In this document: positions 23,351-34,049 of the stretch, in pieces
Layout of the letters: every line of letters starts with the position of its first letter
How positions within the stretch are numbered: the stretch's first letter is position 1
NCBI GenBank assembly: GCA_036417435.1
Contig: CM070919.1
Coordinates: forward strand, 37,123,818 to 37,187,817
DNA: 64,000 bases
Source: Inia geoffrensis
Lineage: Eukaryota > Chordata > Mammalia > Artiodactyla > Iniidae
Reading direction: 5' to 3'
Position numbers and translations under genes: made by a program
The notes under the pieces: generated by a model
What the model was told of the DNA's origin: nothing
The model's input: only the letters and a program-made list of their open reading frames with translations
Databases searched by the model: none

Positions 23351-26100
23351 AAATAAACAGCAGCAGGTAAAAGAAATCCATGGGAGGGCGTGGGCTGACT
23401 CCAGTCTCATATTCCAAGCCCAGAGGAGAGAACTATGTAGAAGGGAAAAGTTGATCGTGGGCTTTCCTGACACACGGAGCCAGCAAATCTCATGAGTTCT
23501 GACGACTGGTGTCTGTGGCTGTAACCGGGGAAAGAAAAGTTGGACTCCAGATACACCTTCAATACGTGAAAAAAAAAAAAAACACGTAAAATGTACATGG
23601 AGCTTCAGCCCTATCTCTACCCCCAGTGCCTGGCAATTGACAAAGTGGCAGATCAGGGCTATTGATTGCCTTTTGATGCACCTACAGACTTACTTGGAAT
23701 TGGGAAGAGAATATTACTTATGGCTTTGCATGTAAAATTTTTATAATAACATATACGGAAGTTGAATTACCACTCTCTTGGGAAATTGATAGGTTTTTCT
23801 ACACAACACATAATATGTTTCCTTTAGTATCATTTGTTCACAGTATATATATTTCTGAATATGCATGAAAGTCATATGCCATATCAGCCCAGAGAAGCCA
23901 TTGACAGGGCTTTAGAGATCAGTGTCCTTTGAGGATGTGTTTGTAAAACTCACTCCTAAAGAGTAGGACCCTCTCGACACATTGCAGAGAAAGATGTTCA
24001 CAGATGTGGTGCTGGAGGACGCCTGTTGTCTCATCTTCTGGGTGCGTCTCTCAATATTTATTTACTTCCTTATGCATGTCTTATTGAGATAGGCTCTGCA
24101 GCTTCCACATATACTGCTGCACTCTTGTCCATGACGTATGCTTCTGTAGCACTTAGAGCAACCTGGAACCAATGTGTTCCTTTACTTATCACAGCAAACG
24201 TGTCCCTGCATGGAGATACAGTCTCCATTACCACAATCGCACGTATTCCTTACTAGTCTGCCACCAACACGCAGAATAATTCTGGACACAGGTAAGGGCT
24301 ATTTTATCTAACAGACAAGTGACTTTATGTTGCTAAGTAATTCTTCTGCTCGGGGGACTATTATGAGGTTTGAACACAGCAAAATACACATAACAGCTTG
24401 TATCCCTCTTTCTACCTGAACTCTAAGTAATAATCTCATGGGCCTTATGTTTATTGGATTCTGTTAGAAAACAGTGCTAACCACATTATGAAAACGTTTC
24501 TTCTTTCCTGCCTGAGATGTCTAGGCAGCCTGCAGCCTGTCTTTCCTCTTGGGCAAGAACAGCAGTAGCCAGAGACTTTCACTGTCTTTGAGTGAGGTGC
24601 CCGGTGACAACCTTCAGCGTTTTCCCCCTTCAGGGTGCTTGAACGTGGGCTGCCATTGATGCCCTCACACTTGAGCCTTGGCATGTTGTCCTGCACTTGC
24701 ATTGAATGCACTGTTCTCAGCACAGAACTTTAAATCCATCTGGCACTTCCCATATGTATCAGAGCATCGGCTCTGCAAACCAGAAGTAATTTCCCAGTTG
24801 GAGCAAGAAGAGTAGGTGTGGAAGGAAGAGGAGGGTTTCCCCAGGCTGGGGTCCAAGTCAGCTCCAGACGCATGTACTCTGTGTGGCCAGGGAGCAGGAA
24901 ACTTGGAATGTCAAATGGAAGTTTTCTCGACTAAAGGAGATTTTTAGAAATACATGTGAAGCTATTGAGTCAAATTACCCAGATTCTGTCATTACGCATC
25001 ACTCGTCAATTTCTCTTCACGTTTCCCCCTGTACTTTTCACCTCAGAGAAGCAAAATTCCTGTCCTCGTGGGAGTTAAAATTTCATGTTTTTGTCTTTGC
25101 CGTGGTCTCTTTAATAATTTTTCATCTCTTATTCCCTGTAGCAAAAGAATTTATTTTATTTTTCTTTTACCTAAACACTGAACATTTATTAACATTTTTC
25201 TAAACCATGTTTCTATTCACTGGTGTATTCCTCAAATTCATGCTCTTTCCCCATGTAATTTACTTTTCAACAATTTAATCCCCCTAATGTCACATGTGTC
25301 TTTCTTATTTATTTAATTTAATTATTATTTTCGTCTTATTTCAAGCAAAAATTGTGACCACTAAAAGCAAGAAATGATATTCAGGTAAGTTATTTTCCTG
25401 GTGGACCAATGTAGCTGTAAGAAACTAGTAAATTTCTTCAGGTGTGAGCCCTGGTCATCCACATGTGAAACCTGGGAATGAGGTAAGTTAGGAATTCAGC
25501 AGACTCATAGAACTACATTATGGTGTAATGTAAACACTAGCCCAGCATAAAGTGTTCACTTTATGGACTAAATTAGACTGAATTTTGATGACAGCTAGTA
25601 GAAATGCTACAAAGGGGGGATGTCCATGCAGAGGTTTTACATACTATGTGTATGTAACTGACATGGAGATCATTTTAACTGGAGAATATCATTGAATAGA
25701 CTTACATACACATGAGTTTTCACAGCACAGAAAACACTTTTACTGTAATGAATGAAGGGGAGCCCTGAGGGATTTTTAATTCCTTAGTCAACGTTGAATT
25801 CTCACACTGGATCTATCAATGCTAAAATCAAACTGAAAAGCCGGAGTTCATATCAAAATTCTCAGACATGGAAAAACTCTTATCAAGATTGTTTTACCAC
25901 ACATTTCAGCTATGAATTCATAATTTTGGCTAATAACCTCTTATTTTTTAAATAAGTAGAATAAAAATATAGATTTGTTAAGTAATCTTGGAGAGATAAA
26001 TACAATATTTTGTAACAATAAGTACTTCTTATAATAGGTTAGCCTTAAGAAATATATATAAACAAAGTTATATGTGACAAATTATTATGATCCACTCAAT
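23351..26100. other. No recognised gene
   Basis: Unassigned DNA. Minus-strand frames at 24451-24723 and 24665-24856 are cysteine- and serine-containing but match no family I know, and they overlap each other in different frames. A region near 25650-25900 has weak words like those of C2H2 finger genes, not enough to call. The right third is AT-rich. Confidence 0.3.
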
Positions 26101-26512
26101 TGTGATTGTCAGTAAGATTATCAGTTGCTTTCTCATCAGAAATTTTGCAGGCTAGAAGAGAGTGAAATGATATGCTTAAAGTACGGTAGAAACTACCTAC
26201 CAACAATTCTATATCTTACAATATTATTCTTCAAAAATGAGTAAAATGAAAGACAGTCTCAGACAAAAGCTAAAGGAGTTCAGTACCATAATACATATCC
26301 TTCAAGAAATGCTAAAGGGAGTACTTCAATTTCAAATGGAAGGACACCAGTAACTTGAGGCCATATGAAAATATATATTTCTCTGATAGAGGTAAATAAA
26401 TGGACAAATAGAAAAAAAACTATAATTTTAACTTGTAATTACACTTTTTTTATTATTCTAGGATATTTTTTAAAACCAAAATATTAAAATAATTATAAAT
26501 TTATTACTATCA

Positions 26513-27162
26513 CATGATTGTTTCCCCTAAAAGTCATATGTTAAAAATATAACCTCCAAATGTGGTGGTATTAGGATGTAGGGCCTTTGGGGGGTGCTTT
26601 GGTTATGAGGGCAGAGCCACCATGAATAGGATTTGTGTGCTTTTATTTATTTTAAAGTATGTATTTATTTACTTATTTGGCTGCCTTTGCTCTTAGCTGC
26701 AGCATGTGAGATCTTTGTTGTGACGCACAGGCTTCATATCTAGCTGTGGCTTGGGGGCTCAGTAGTTGCAGCACACAGGCTCTCTAGTTGTGGTAGACAG
26801 GTTGTAGAGCCAGCATACAGGCTCAATAGTTGTGGGGCATGGGCTTAGTTGCCCTTTGGCATGTGGGATCTTAGTTATCTGACCAGGGATCGAACCCATG
26901 TCCCCTGCATTGGAACGCAGATTCTTAACCACTGGCCTACCAAGGAAGTCTCTTGTGTGCTTTTAAAAGAGACCTCAGAGAGCTCTCTAGCCCCTTCCTC
27001 CAGGTGATGATATAATCAAAAGTCTATGACTCAGAAATAGACCTTTACCTAACCACATTGATCTCACACTTCCGCCTCCAGAGCCATGAGAAATAAACTT
27101 CTGTTTATAAGCTACCCAAGGTGTGGCATTTTGTTATAGCATCCCAAATAACTAATTCGTAC
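26513..27162 (+). mobile_element. LTR-like (MaLR-type) element, split by a SINE
   Basis: Left part: AAAAGTCATATGTT, AATGTGGTGGTATTAGGATG, GGGCCTTTGGGGGGTG. Right part: AAAGAGACCTCAGAGAGCTC, CCAGAGCCATGAGAAATAAA, TTTTGTTATAGCATCCC. This word order is that of a common ancient mammalian LTR-like repeat; I am unsure of the exact family. A SINE at 26646-26952 interrupts it. Confidence 0.6.
26646..26952 (-). mobile_element. tRNA-derived SINE, reverse orientation
   Basis: Tail-first: TTTATTTACTTATTTGGCTG, GATCGAACCCATGTCCCCTG, ACCAAGGAAGTCTC. It is bounded by exact TTGTGTGCTTTTA copies at 26633-26645 and 26953-26965, a 13-bp target-site duplication inside the LTR-like element. Confidence 0.93.
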
Positions 27163-27192
27163 ATCTACATTAATAGAAAACAATGTATAAAT

Positions 27193-27274
27193 ATGTGACT
27201 TGTGACATTAATATCATGTAATTAATGTGTAAATTTGTGTTTTGTGACATTAATAATGTAATTAATGTGTAATG
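27193..27274. repeat. Two-copy 40-bp direct repeat
   Basis: GTGACATTAATATCATGTAA and GTGACATTAATAATGTAATT each sit in a block ending ATTAATGTGT. The block is repeated about twice in AT-rich DNA within the L1 remnant. Confidence 0.65.
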
Positions 27275-27430
27275 TAACAGGAGATATAATAGAGATTTTG
27301 CATGTGATTAAAACTATGTTGATATCAGTTTAAGATAGTTTGATAGGATTTCATATGTAATCTCCATGGTATCCACAAATTTAACATCTACAGAATATAC
27401 ACAGAAGGAAATTAAAAGTAAGTCAAGTCA

Positions 27431-27617
27431 GGGGACTTCCCTGGTGGTCCAGTGTCGAAGACTCCATGCTCCCAATGCAGGAGGCCTGGGCTCAATCTCT
27501 GGTCAGGGACCTAAATCCCACATGCCACAACTAAGAGTTCGCATGTTGCAAAGAAGGTTAAATGTCCCCCATGCCACAAATAAGACTTGGCACAGCCAAA
27601 TAACTTAATTTTTAAAA
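27431..27617 (+). mobile_element. Short tRNA-derived SINE
   Basis: Head GGGGACTTCCCTGGTGGTCC, then CCCAATGCAGGAGGCC, CACATGCCACAACTAAG and a tail GCACAGCCAAATAACTTAAT. It lies in L1 ORF2; the flanks (AAGTCAAGTCAG and AAATGAGTCAG) may be a decayed duplication. Confidence 0.85.
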
Positions 27618-27734
27618 TGAGTCAGTACAAAATGTAAGAATAAAGGACGTCAGTATGTGAGAAAATGTGCGACAGAAAAGCTATATGACATTACAGAAAA
27701 CAAACTGGCAATTAAATGTCATTTCATATCAGTA

Positions 27735-27737
<3 letters not shown>

Positions 27738-27808
<71 letters not shown>
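27738..27808. repeat. (TA)n microsatellite
   Basis: About 35 uninterrupted TA dinucleotides, inside the L1 ORF2 remnant. Length is likely polymorphic. Confidence 0.97.
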
Positions 27809-27811
<3 letters not shown>

Positions 27812-27841
27812 TTAAACTCATCAGTTAAAAAACAAACATGG

Positions 27842-28070
27842 GGGCTTCCCTGGTGGCGCTGTGGTTGGGAGTCCGCCTGCCGATGCAGGGGACGCGGGTT
27901 CTTGCCCTGGTCCAGGTCCAGGAGGATCACACATTCAGCGCAGCGGCTGGGCCCGTGAGCCATGGCCGCTGGGCCTGCGCGTCCGGAGCCTGTGCTCCAC
28001 AATGCTAGAGGCCACAGCAGTGAGAGGTGCGTTTACCACAAATAACAAACAAACAAAAAAAAAAAAAAAA
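27842..28070 (+). mobile_element. CHR-1-type SINE, young
   Basis: GGGGCTTCCCTGGTGGCGCT head, CGATGCAGGGGACGCGGGTT, CCATGGCCGCTGGGCCTGCG, CAGCAGTGAGAGGTGCG, and an AAC-rich then pure A tail. It is preceded by AAAAAACAAACATGG (27827-27841) and followed by AAAAACAAAGATGG, the site also used by the pseudogene that follows. Confidence 0.93.
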
Positions 28071-29090
28071 AAAAAAACAAAGATGGTCCCAGCCTTTTTC
28101 CGGCACCCGGGCCTGGAGGGTCTGCTCAGAAGACAGGCGAGCAGCATGGAGGCCTGCGGCAAATCCCAGCCCGATGCAGGCTGTTTGTCATTTTCCCGGT
28201 ATGGCTCCGGGGTCTCGGTGTCCAGGGAGCTGCTGACGGCAGGCAGTGGTGGCCGCGGATGTATATGGGACAGGTTGCTCATCAACTCCAAGCCTAATTC
28301 CAGAAAGAATTCCACTCTTCAAACAGTTCGGATAGAGAGGAGTCCACTATTGGACCAAGTACAGAACTTTCTCTCACAGATGGCTCAGGCAAACGAAAAG
28401 CTAAGGAAAGAAATGGCAGCTGCACCACCTGGTCATTTCAATATTGAAAATATTGACGAGACTCGGAAAAGTTATGCAAATGTATGTGGCCTTGTTTGAG
28501 ATGAATCAGTCTGATTCAAAAGAAGAGGACAGTTCAGAAGAGAATTCACAAGACAGTTCAGAGGACAGTTCAGAATTTGAGGATGAAGATGATAGCACCT
28601 CTTCTGAAGGTGAAGTCACCACCGATACCATTAAACTTCCTCATTCAGAAGATGGAAAAGGCTGGGACCGTTGGAAAAGAGGTTCTAGACCGTTGTGCCA
28701 GTGAAAAAAAAAAGAAACAGGGAAATAAACAATCTGAGAAACAGGTGATAGATGCCTGCTAATTCTATGAAAAAGAATGTGGCTTGCCGGTTATTTTGCA
28801 TTCCAGATACCTAGGGTGTTTTTTTTGCAATATTAAATATATTTTGCTTCTTGGAGAAATAGAAGCTGGCTTTTAAAGTGTTGGAAGAGATAACATTTGG
28901 GGATCTTCTAAGAGCAGACTGTTTTTGATCTCATGCTACAGAGCTTTAGTTTAGAAAGCTTAACTTTATGTATGGTAATGAGTGAATTTGTTGGCATTCT
29001 CTTTCATCAGCATAGACTTCAGAAATCTCAAACTTATTTTAAAGTAAAAATACAAGTTACCCATTTGTTTTTGTTTTAAGTTGGCCTCTT

Positions 29091-29306
29091 GGGGCTTCCC
29101 TGGTGGCGCAGTGGTTAAGAGTCCGCCTGCCGATGCAGGGGGCGCGGGTTCGTGCCCCGGTCCAGGGGCATCCCACATGCGCTGAGCGGCTGGGCCCGTG
29201 AGCAATGGCCACTGAGCCTGCGCATCTGGAGCCTGTGCTCCGCAACAGGAGAGGCCACAGCAGTGAGAGGCCCGCGTAATGAAAACAAACAAACAAACAA
29301 ACAAAC
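29091..29306 (+). mobile_element. CHR-1-type SINE in the pseudogene 3'UTR
   Basis: GGGGCTTCCCTGGTGGCGCA head, GATGCAGGGGGCGCGGGTTC, CAGCAGTGAGAGGCCCGCG, and an (AAAC)n tail at 29281-29306. Little diverged. It splits 3'UTR-like sequence of the NOPCHAP1 retrocopy and is therefore younger than it. Confidence 0.93.
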
Positions 29307-29387
29307 CTAGGTTGGGTTTTTTTTTTTTTGGTTATTATAAAGTCACATTTATTTGTTACCATCAAAATGGGTTCAGTGAGGGAGAAT

Positions 29388-29539
29388 TTTTTTTAACATC
29401 TTTATTGGAGTCTAGTTTAGTTTCTTCACAATGTTGTGTTGGTTTCTGCTCTGTAACAAAGTGAACCAGCTATCTGTATACGTGTGTGCCCATGTCCCCT
29501 CCCTCTTGCGTCTCCCTTCCACCCTCCCTATCCCACCCC
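29388..29539 (-). mobile_element. 5'-truncated L1 3' end, nested
   Basis: About 150 bp: TTTTTTTAACATCTTTATTG, CTCTGTAACAAAGTGAACCA, CTCCCTCTTGCGTCTCCC. It is bounded by GAGGGAGAAT (29378-29387) and GAGGGAGAAAT (29540-29550). Same family as the nested piece at 20083-20276. Confidence 0.9.
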
Positions 29540-30915
29540 GAGGGAGAAATATTTTACAAAGGAAAGAATTACTTATATTTAATTGCCCTCAGACATATCT
29601 ACTTTAATTTTTAAAAAAATCTTCCAGTTTGAGCTGGAAAACTGGTGCTCTGTGGTTCAATCACTATCAGTGACTCTGTAGCCTCTCAATGCATGTAGAA
29701 TTTGCTGGTTGGAAAATTTTGTGATTTTTTTTTTGGTTTTGCTTTTTCTTTTTCTCATAAAGGGTTTTTTTTTGTTTTGTTTTAGCTATTAAAATTATTC
29801 TTTCCAGTTGCCCACAGTTTTGAAACCTATTCATTGTAGAGAATAGGGACACCCCAGGAAAATAGGGCACAGTACATAAAAAAGGTAGTAACAGGTTTCC
29901 CTTTCAAAAGGAAAAACGATTCTGCATTGGAGTTGCCTTTCTGCCACATTCTTGATCTTACTTAAATTGTTGCAATCTCATCTGCCATGGAACTGGCTTT
30001 GCTCAGGATATAGACCTGAGAATTTAAAGGACTGTGTCCAAGTGCATTGAGCTGATGGGACTTTGTTGCCTAATATTTTAGGGGTTTGTTTTAACTATTT
30101 TTTCCTACTCCTCTCATTAGCCTATGACATCTTGTAAATACCCTGAAGATATTTCTCCAAGTTCCTTCTGGTATATTTCATTGGGAATTGGAAATTGGCT
30201 GTGCACTCAAAGTATGCAGAAGTGAACAGATCTGGAAACGATACTTCTCAGCTGCAAAGGGTATTATTCTGTACTTTGTAGCACCAAACACAGCTGTGAT
30301 GAATTATTGGTGTGAATATTTAAGGATTGTCTTCTACCAGATAATATTTATGCCACATTGTCAGAAGAGTTGCATTTGTCTGGTTCACTCCTTAGCTTGG
30401 TGCATGACACAGTAGGCACCAAGTGATGTCGATAAATGAATTTACAGATATATTGAGGATGTACAGGCACTTTAAGCCATGGTATCCATGCGGATATGAA
30501 AGTGTAACTTTACAGGAAATACAAAGCCAAGTAGAAATAGTCTGATGGTCAGTGAAAGAGACTAGCCAGTTTAGAAATACATACTAGTGTGTAGAATTAT
30601 ATTTCTCTCCTGCCATGGCCTTCTCATATAATACAACAAGGTATTCTATACAGTTAAAGAAATCAACTAAATTCAGTTCCTCTGGACATTCTTATGACAT
30701 AGGAGGAAGAGGAAAACCAAAAATTTAATATATGATAGGGATGTCTTTTTAAGTAAGTGTAAAATGGTTGAATTATTTAATATACAAAGTCAGGGATGGC
30801 TGTTTCTAAACAAAGTTGGATACTAAGATAAATTATGTATGTCTTAAAGGTTTAAACATAAAGAAATATGTTTCATAGTAAAATATAGGTGAATATTTAA
30901 TAACATAAAAAAAAC

Positions 30916-31060
30916 AAAGATGGACAAGATAGACATAAAAAGGGTCCAACTATATGCTGTCTAGAAGAGACTCACTTAGAAGTAAGGACATTCATATGCT
31001 GAAAGTGAAAATATGGGAAAAGATATTGCATGAGAACACTAAGCAAAGAGAAGAGGAGTG
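30916..31060 (+). mobile_element. L1 ORF2 fragment, right part of the split element
   Basis: GGGTCCAACTATATGCTGTC, AGAGACTCACTTAGAAG, CTGAAAGTGAAAATATGGG are the ORF2 words that normally follow the ones ending at 27840. This shows that one L1 was opened by the SINE and the NOPCHAP1 retrocopy. Confidence 0.8.
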
Positions 31061-31254
31061 GCTCTTCTGCTTCTGTAACTGAGGCTGTGGCCCCTACTTT
31101 TCACGGAGTAACCAGAGGCAGGGGGTAGGGGCAGAGGCAGGGCCTGGGGCACACCTCCCACCCTCTGCACGGTGAGCCAGGAAAGTCAGGGGGACTTGGT
31201 CCCCCTCCCGACTTCCATTCTCCCTCCAATGAGAATGTTTCTAATCAATAAAGA

Positions 31255-31345
31255 CCGGGGTATATAGCTGATTCACTTTGTTATAGAGCAGAAATTAACA
31301 CACCAGTGTAAAGCAATTATACTCCAATAAAGATGTTAAAAATGA
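31255..31345 (+). mobile_element. L1 3' end, sense
   Basis: GATTCACTTTGTTATAGAGC, AAAGCAATTATACTCCAATA and an A-rich tail: the same cetartiodactyl L1 3' end in the opposite orientation to most copies here. Confidence 0.85.
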
Positions 31346-32430
31346 AGAAAAATACATAAATAAAGGCCTGGTGAAAGGAGATAGTCCCCGTGGAGAAGGC
31401 CTATGTCCTAATTTTATCTGCTGTCGGGTTGGCTTGAGAGAGGGCAGGAGCTACATGTGTTCTCTCCCTTCAAATCCATTAGGTTTTTTTCTTTCTTGAG
31501 GCAATCACACACCCACACACACAAAACCAGTATAAAGCCCATATAGAATGCTAAAAGGTTGGTCTATGAGCTTGAAAAGAGGGAAGTAGAACACTTGAGG
31601 TTGGCTGCAGCAATGTGTTTGTGTCTGTGAATGTGCATTACTAAGTGAAGTGTCCACAGTATCCATCAGATAAGGGAGAACATATCTCCCAAGTGTTCTG
31701 GATTTCGTACATTATCATAGGACAAGAGTCTTCAAGAAAAATCAGGTAGCTCTCTCACACACCACTCATTAAAGTAACAGATATTTTTTGAGAGCCTCCA
31801 GGACTCCAGCATGTGAAATTTTCTGCAGACTAAGAGGTTAAGTGTTAACATAACCACCTTCACCAAGTTTATAGCTCAGTGGAGTCAGTAAAATTTAATA
31901 TCTCACATATTTTTCTATTTAAGTATGACTCTGGGTGTAAGGTAATTTTTCTGCATGGTGTCCACAGGGTCCCAGGACTGACGCTCTCCTCAATCTCAGC
32001 ACCTGGAACACAGATCTAATTGAGCTAGACTGGTGATGTGCCTGCTTCCCAGGGAGGCTGTGGCCTCTAATGGCTGTCTCCTGCTCCTGTGTCCATGGCC
32101 TGCTCAGGATATGGAAGACACTTAGGCTGATTCCTCAGTGCGTTGTGTACCTTCCAAGGCCAAGAACTTGCTGAGCACAACATAACTTCTTTACTTTTGT
32201 GAACAACTGGACTCCAAAAGGCGGAAATATTTAGTGACAATGTACTGAGCACATAATTCCTTATACATTCCCTGACCTACACTCTCTGTCATAGAGACAT
32301 GTAAAACAACAGGGAATCAGGCTTATGGGTCATGACTTGGCTGCATCAAGAAGTTCTAGGCCATGTGGGAAGACTCTTCTCTGAGATTTATGCTTCAAAC
32401 AATGGGGAGCTGTTGCCCTTAAGGTCTGAA
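31346..32430. other. No gene seen
   Basis: No coding frame or named repeat I can support. A short ACACAC tract lies near 31508. The words near 31770-31800 weakly recall an old LINE2-like repeat. Confidence 0.3.
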
Positions 32431-32793
32431 CTGAAACCCTAAAAATTCACATATTGAAGTCCAGGCCCTTGTTCCTAGGAATGTGACTGTATTTGGGAAT
32501 AGAGCCTTAGGAGGGATGAAGTTAAAATGGGTCATATGGGTGAGCCCTAATCCAGAGCTGTGCCCTTATGAGAAGATTAGGACACAGCCATGAACACTCA
32601 GCTCATACAGGTAAGTCTATCTGAAGATGCAGCAAGAATGCAGCCATCTGCAAGCAAGGGCGAGAGGCCTCAGAAGAAACTGAACCTGAAGGCACCTTGA
32701 CCTTGGACTCAAAGCCTCCAGAGCTGTAAGAAAATTAATTAAGCCTCCTAGTCTGCAGTATCTTGTTCTGACAACCCTAGCAAAACCCTAATA
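32431..32793 (+). mobile_element. Ancient LTR-like interspersed repeat
   Basis: ATTCACATATTGAAGTCC, GAATGTGACTGTATTTGGGA, TCATATGGGTGAGCCCTAAT, GAGAGGCCTCAGAAGAAACT, CTCCAGAGCTGTAAGAAAAT, CAACCCTAGCAAAACCCTAA. The word order is that of a very common mammalian LTR-like repeat related in style to 26513-27162. Family not certain. Confidence 0.6.
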
Positions 32794-34049
32794 CAGCTAT
32801 ATTTCTCCTCTATCCTCTTTCTTGCAAATAAAAGTTATGAAAATAGCACCAAGAAACACACAATGTATAAAGTATTTGAAACGAGAAAAACGCAGGGGAA
32901 CCGCCGCAGGGGCTGATGAACTACACACCCGTGATTCCACTGGTTTTGTCTCCTACCAAAGTAAGGAAAAATAGTCAAAATCACCATCAAACCTTGAGTA
33001 GACATTTTAGAGAAGGCAAATCTCCATGGTAAAACAAACTTGAAAGGTACTCAGTTGGTAGAAATAGTAAATGCATTTTAATCTTCGGAGGTTTCAAAAA
33101 ATTCAATTTCTTGGATTTCTAGAGAGGTTGTAATACATGTACATGGTTGAAGGTCGTGAAAATTGGATTACACTGTGCCCCCCGCCACTTCCCCATCTTT
33201 GCCCAGGAGCCCCTGCCCACCACATGTAGCCATGTATCTGGTGTCCCACAATTACCTCCAGAGTGTCTTTATGTGCATACAAGCAAATATGAATATATAT
33301 TTCACTTTGGCACTCTCATTAAAACCAAATAATAGAATAGTAGGCACAGTGTTCTGTTATATCTTGCTTTTATTCATTTGACAATATCTTGCAAATTATC
33401 CTCTATCAAGACATCGTTTCCTGCATGACAGTGCACTGAATGGATGATGTACTACAATGCACTTTGCCAATCCACGTTTGGGATGAACGATGATATTCAA
33501 TAATCTGTGTATATTACAAACAATGCAGCAACGCGTAACCTTGGCAGGAATTATTCTGCTGCTAGCCAATGTGTAAGGTATGTTTCTAAAGGATTTATAG
33601 CCTGGAGTGTTTTTAACTGAGAGCATTTGATAGGAGAGTGTTGTTGAATCCTTCTGTGGAGACTAGCAATGAGCCTTTCTCTTTCTGTAAACTGCAACCT
33701 ATCAGATCTACCCCCCCATATGTTTAAAAATGCTTTCCAGCCTCTTGTACCACTCAGAAACCCTCCACAAATCTGCTCGGCACCTCTCTTTATTCTCAGA
33801 CCCATCACAGCCTTACCTGGCACATACCTGTTGTCTCCACCTTGCCATCTGCCCATTTAGCAGGATTTAGAAATACTGAAACCCCTCCTTGATCATCTTC
33901 AATTAATCAGCGACTGCGTGAATCAATTTTACTCAGTTTTGTCACTAATTACAAACAATGGTAATTACAATAATGTTGAGTAACGACGACAGTAGTAATT
34001 TTCAGCACTGTAGATCTCAGAATTTCCCCTTTCACCAGTGTCTACACTA
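32794..34049. other. No gene; possible L1 3'-end-like remnant
   Basis: 33290-33560 contains TTTATTCATTTGACAATATC, GATGATGTACTACAATGCAC and TTACAAACAATGCAGCAACG, in the order seen in old LINE 3' regions. The rest is unassigned. A short AT-rich stretch at 33900-34010 leads into the CpG island. Confidence 0.35.

Larger units (their letters stand above)
26101..27840 (+). mobile_element. L1 sense fragment, left part
   Basis: Sense-strand L1. TTTTGCAGGCTAGAAGAGAG and AAGCTAAAGGAGTTCAGTAC near 26150-26280 fit an older L1 between ORF1 and ORF2. CATGGTATCCACAAATTTAA near 27365 and GGCTTAAACTCATCAGTTAA at 27809 fit the start of ORF2. The element is broken by an LTR-like insertion, two SINEs and an AT microsatellite. 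It resumes at about 30916, past the NOPCHAP1 pseudogene. Confidence 0.7.
28087..30906 (+). pseudogene. NOPCHAP1P: Processed pseudogene of NOPCHAP1 (C12orf45)
   Basis: The source gene makes NOP protein chaperone 1, a nuclear adaptor in the RUVBL1/RUVBL2-linked assembly of NOP58 into box C/D snoRNPs. From ATG 28146 the copy reads MEACGKSQPD, then SVSRELLTAGSGGRG, TLQTVRIERSPLLDQVQ, ANEKLRKEMAAAPPGHFNIE. These closely resemble the known protein. A frameshift near 28455-28475 moves the frame to VALFEMNQSDSKEEDSSEEN and its acidic serine tract. A second shift near 28650-28670 is needed to reach EVLDRCASEKKKKQ, so it cannot make the normal protein. There are no introns. A long 3'UTR-like tract follows, interrupted by a SINE and an L1 3' end. 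CAAAGATGG preceded by As flanks both ends (28078-28086 and 30915-30923), with As before the right copy; L1 ORF2 resumes after it. The right edge is inferred from that repeat. Confidence 0.88.

Noticed and set aside
24451..24856. Small secreted cysteine-rich protein on the minus strand
   Set aside because: Two frames overlap, neither has a signal peptide, and no family pattern is visible.
25650..25900. Another zinc-finger remnant
   Set aside because: Only scattered words such as CACACATGAG and TGTAATGAATG; no linker or cysteine-histidine spacing could be followed.
27861..28499. A functional SINE-NOPCHAP1 fusion protein of 212 codons
   Set aside because: The frame reads through a SINE and its poly(A) by chance; the NOPCHAP1 part is frameshifted before the acidic tail and has the marks of a retrocopy.
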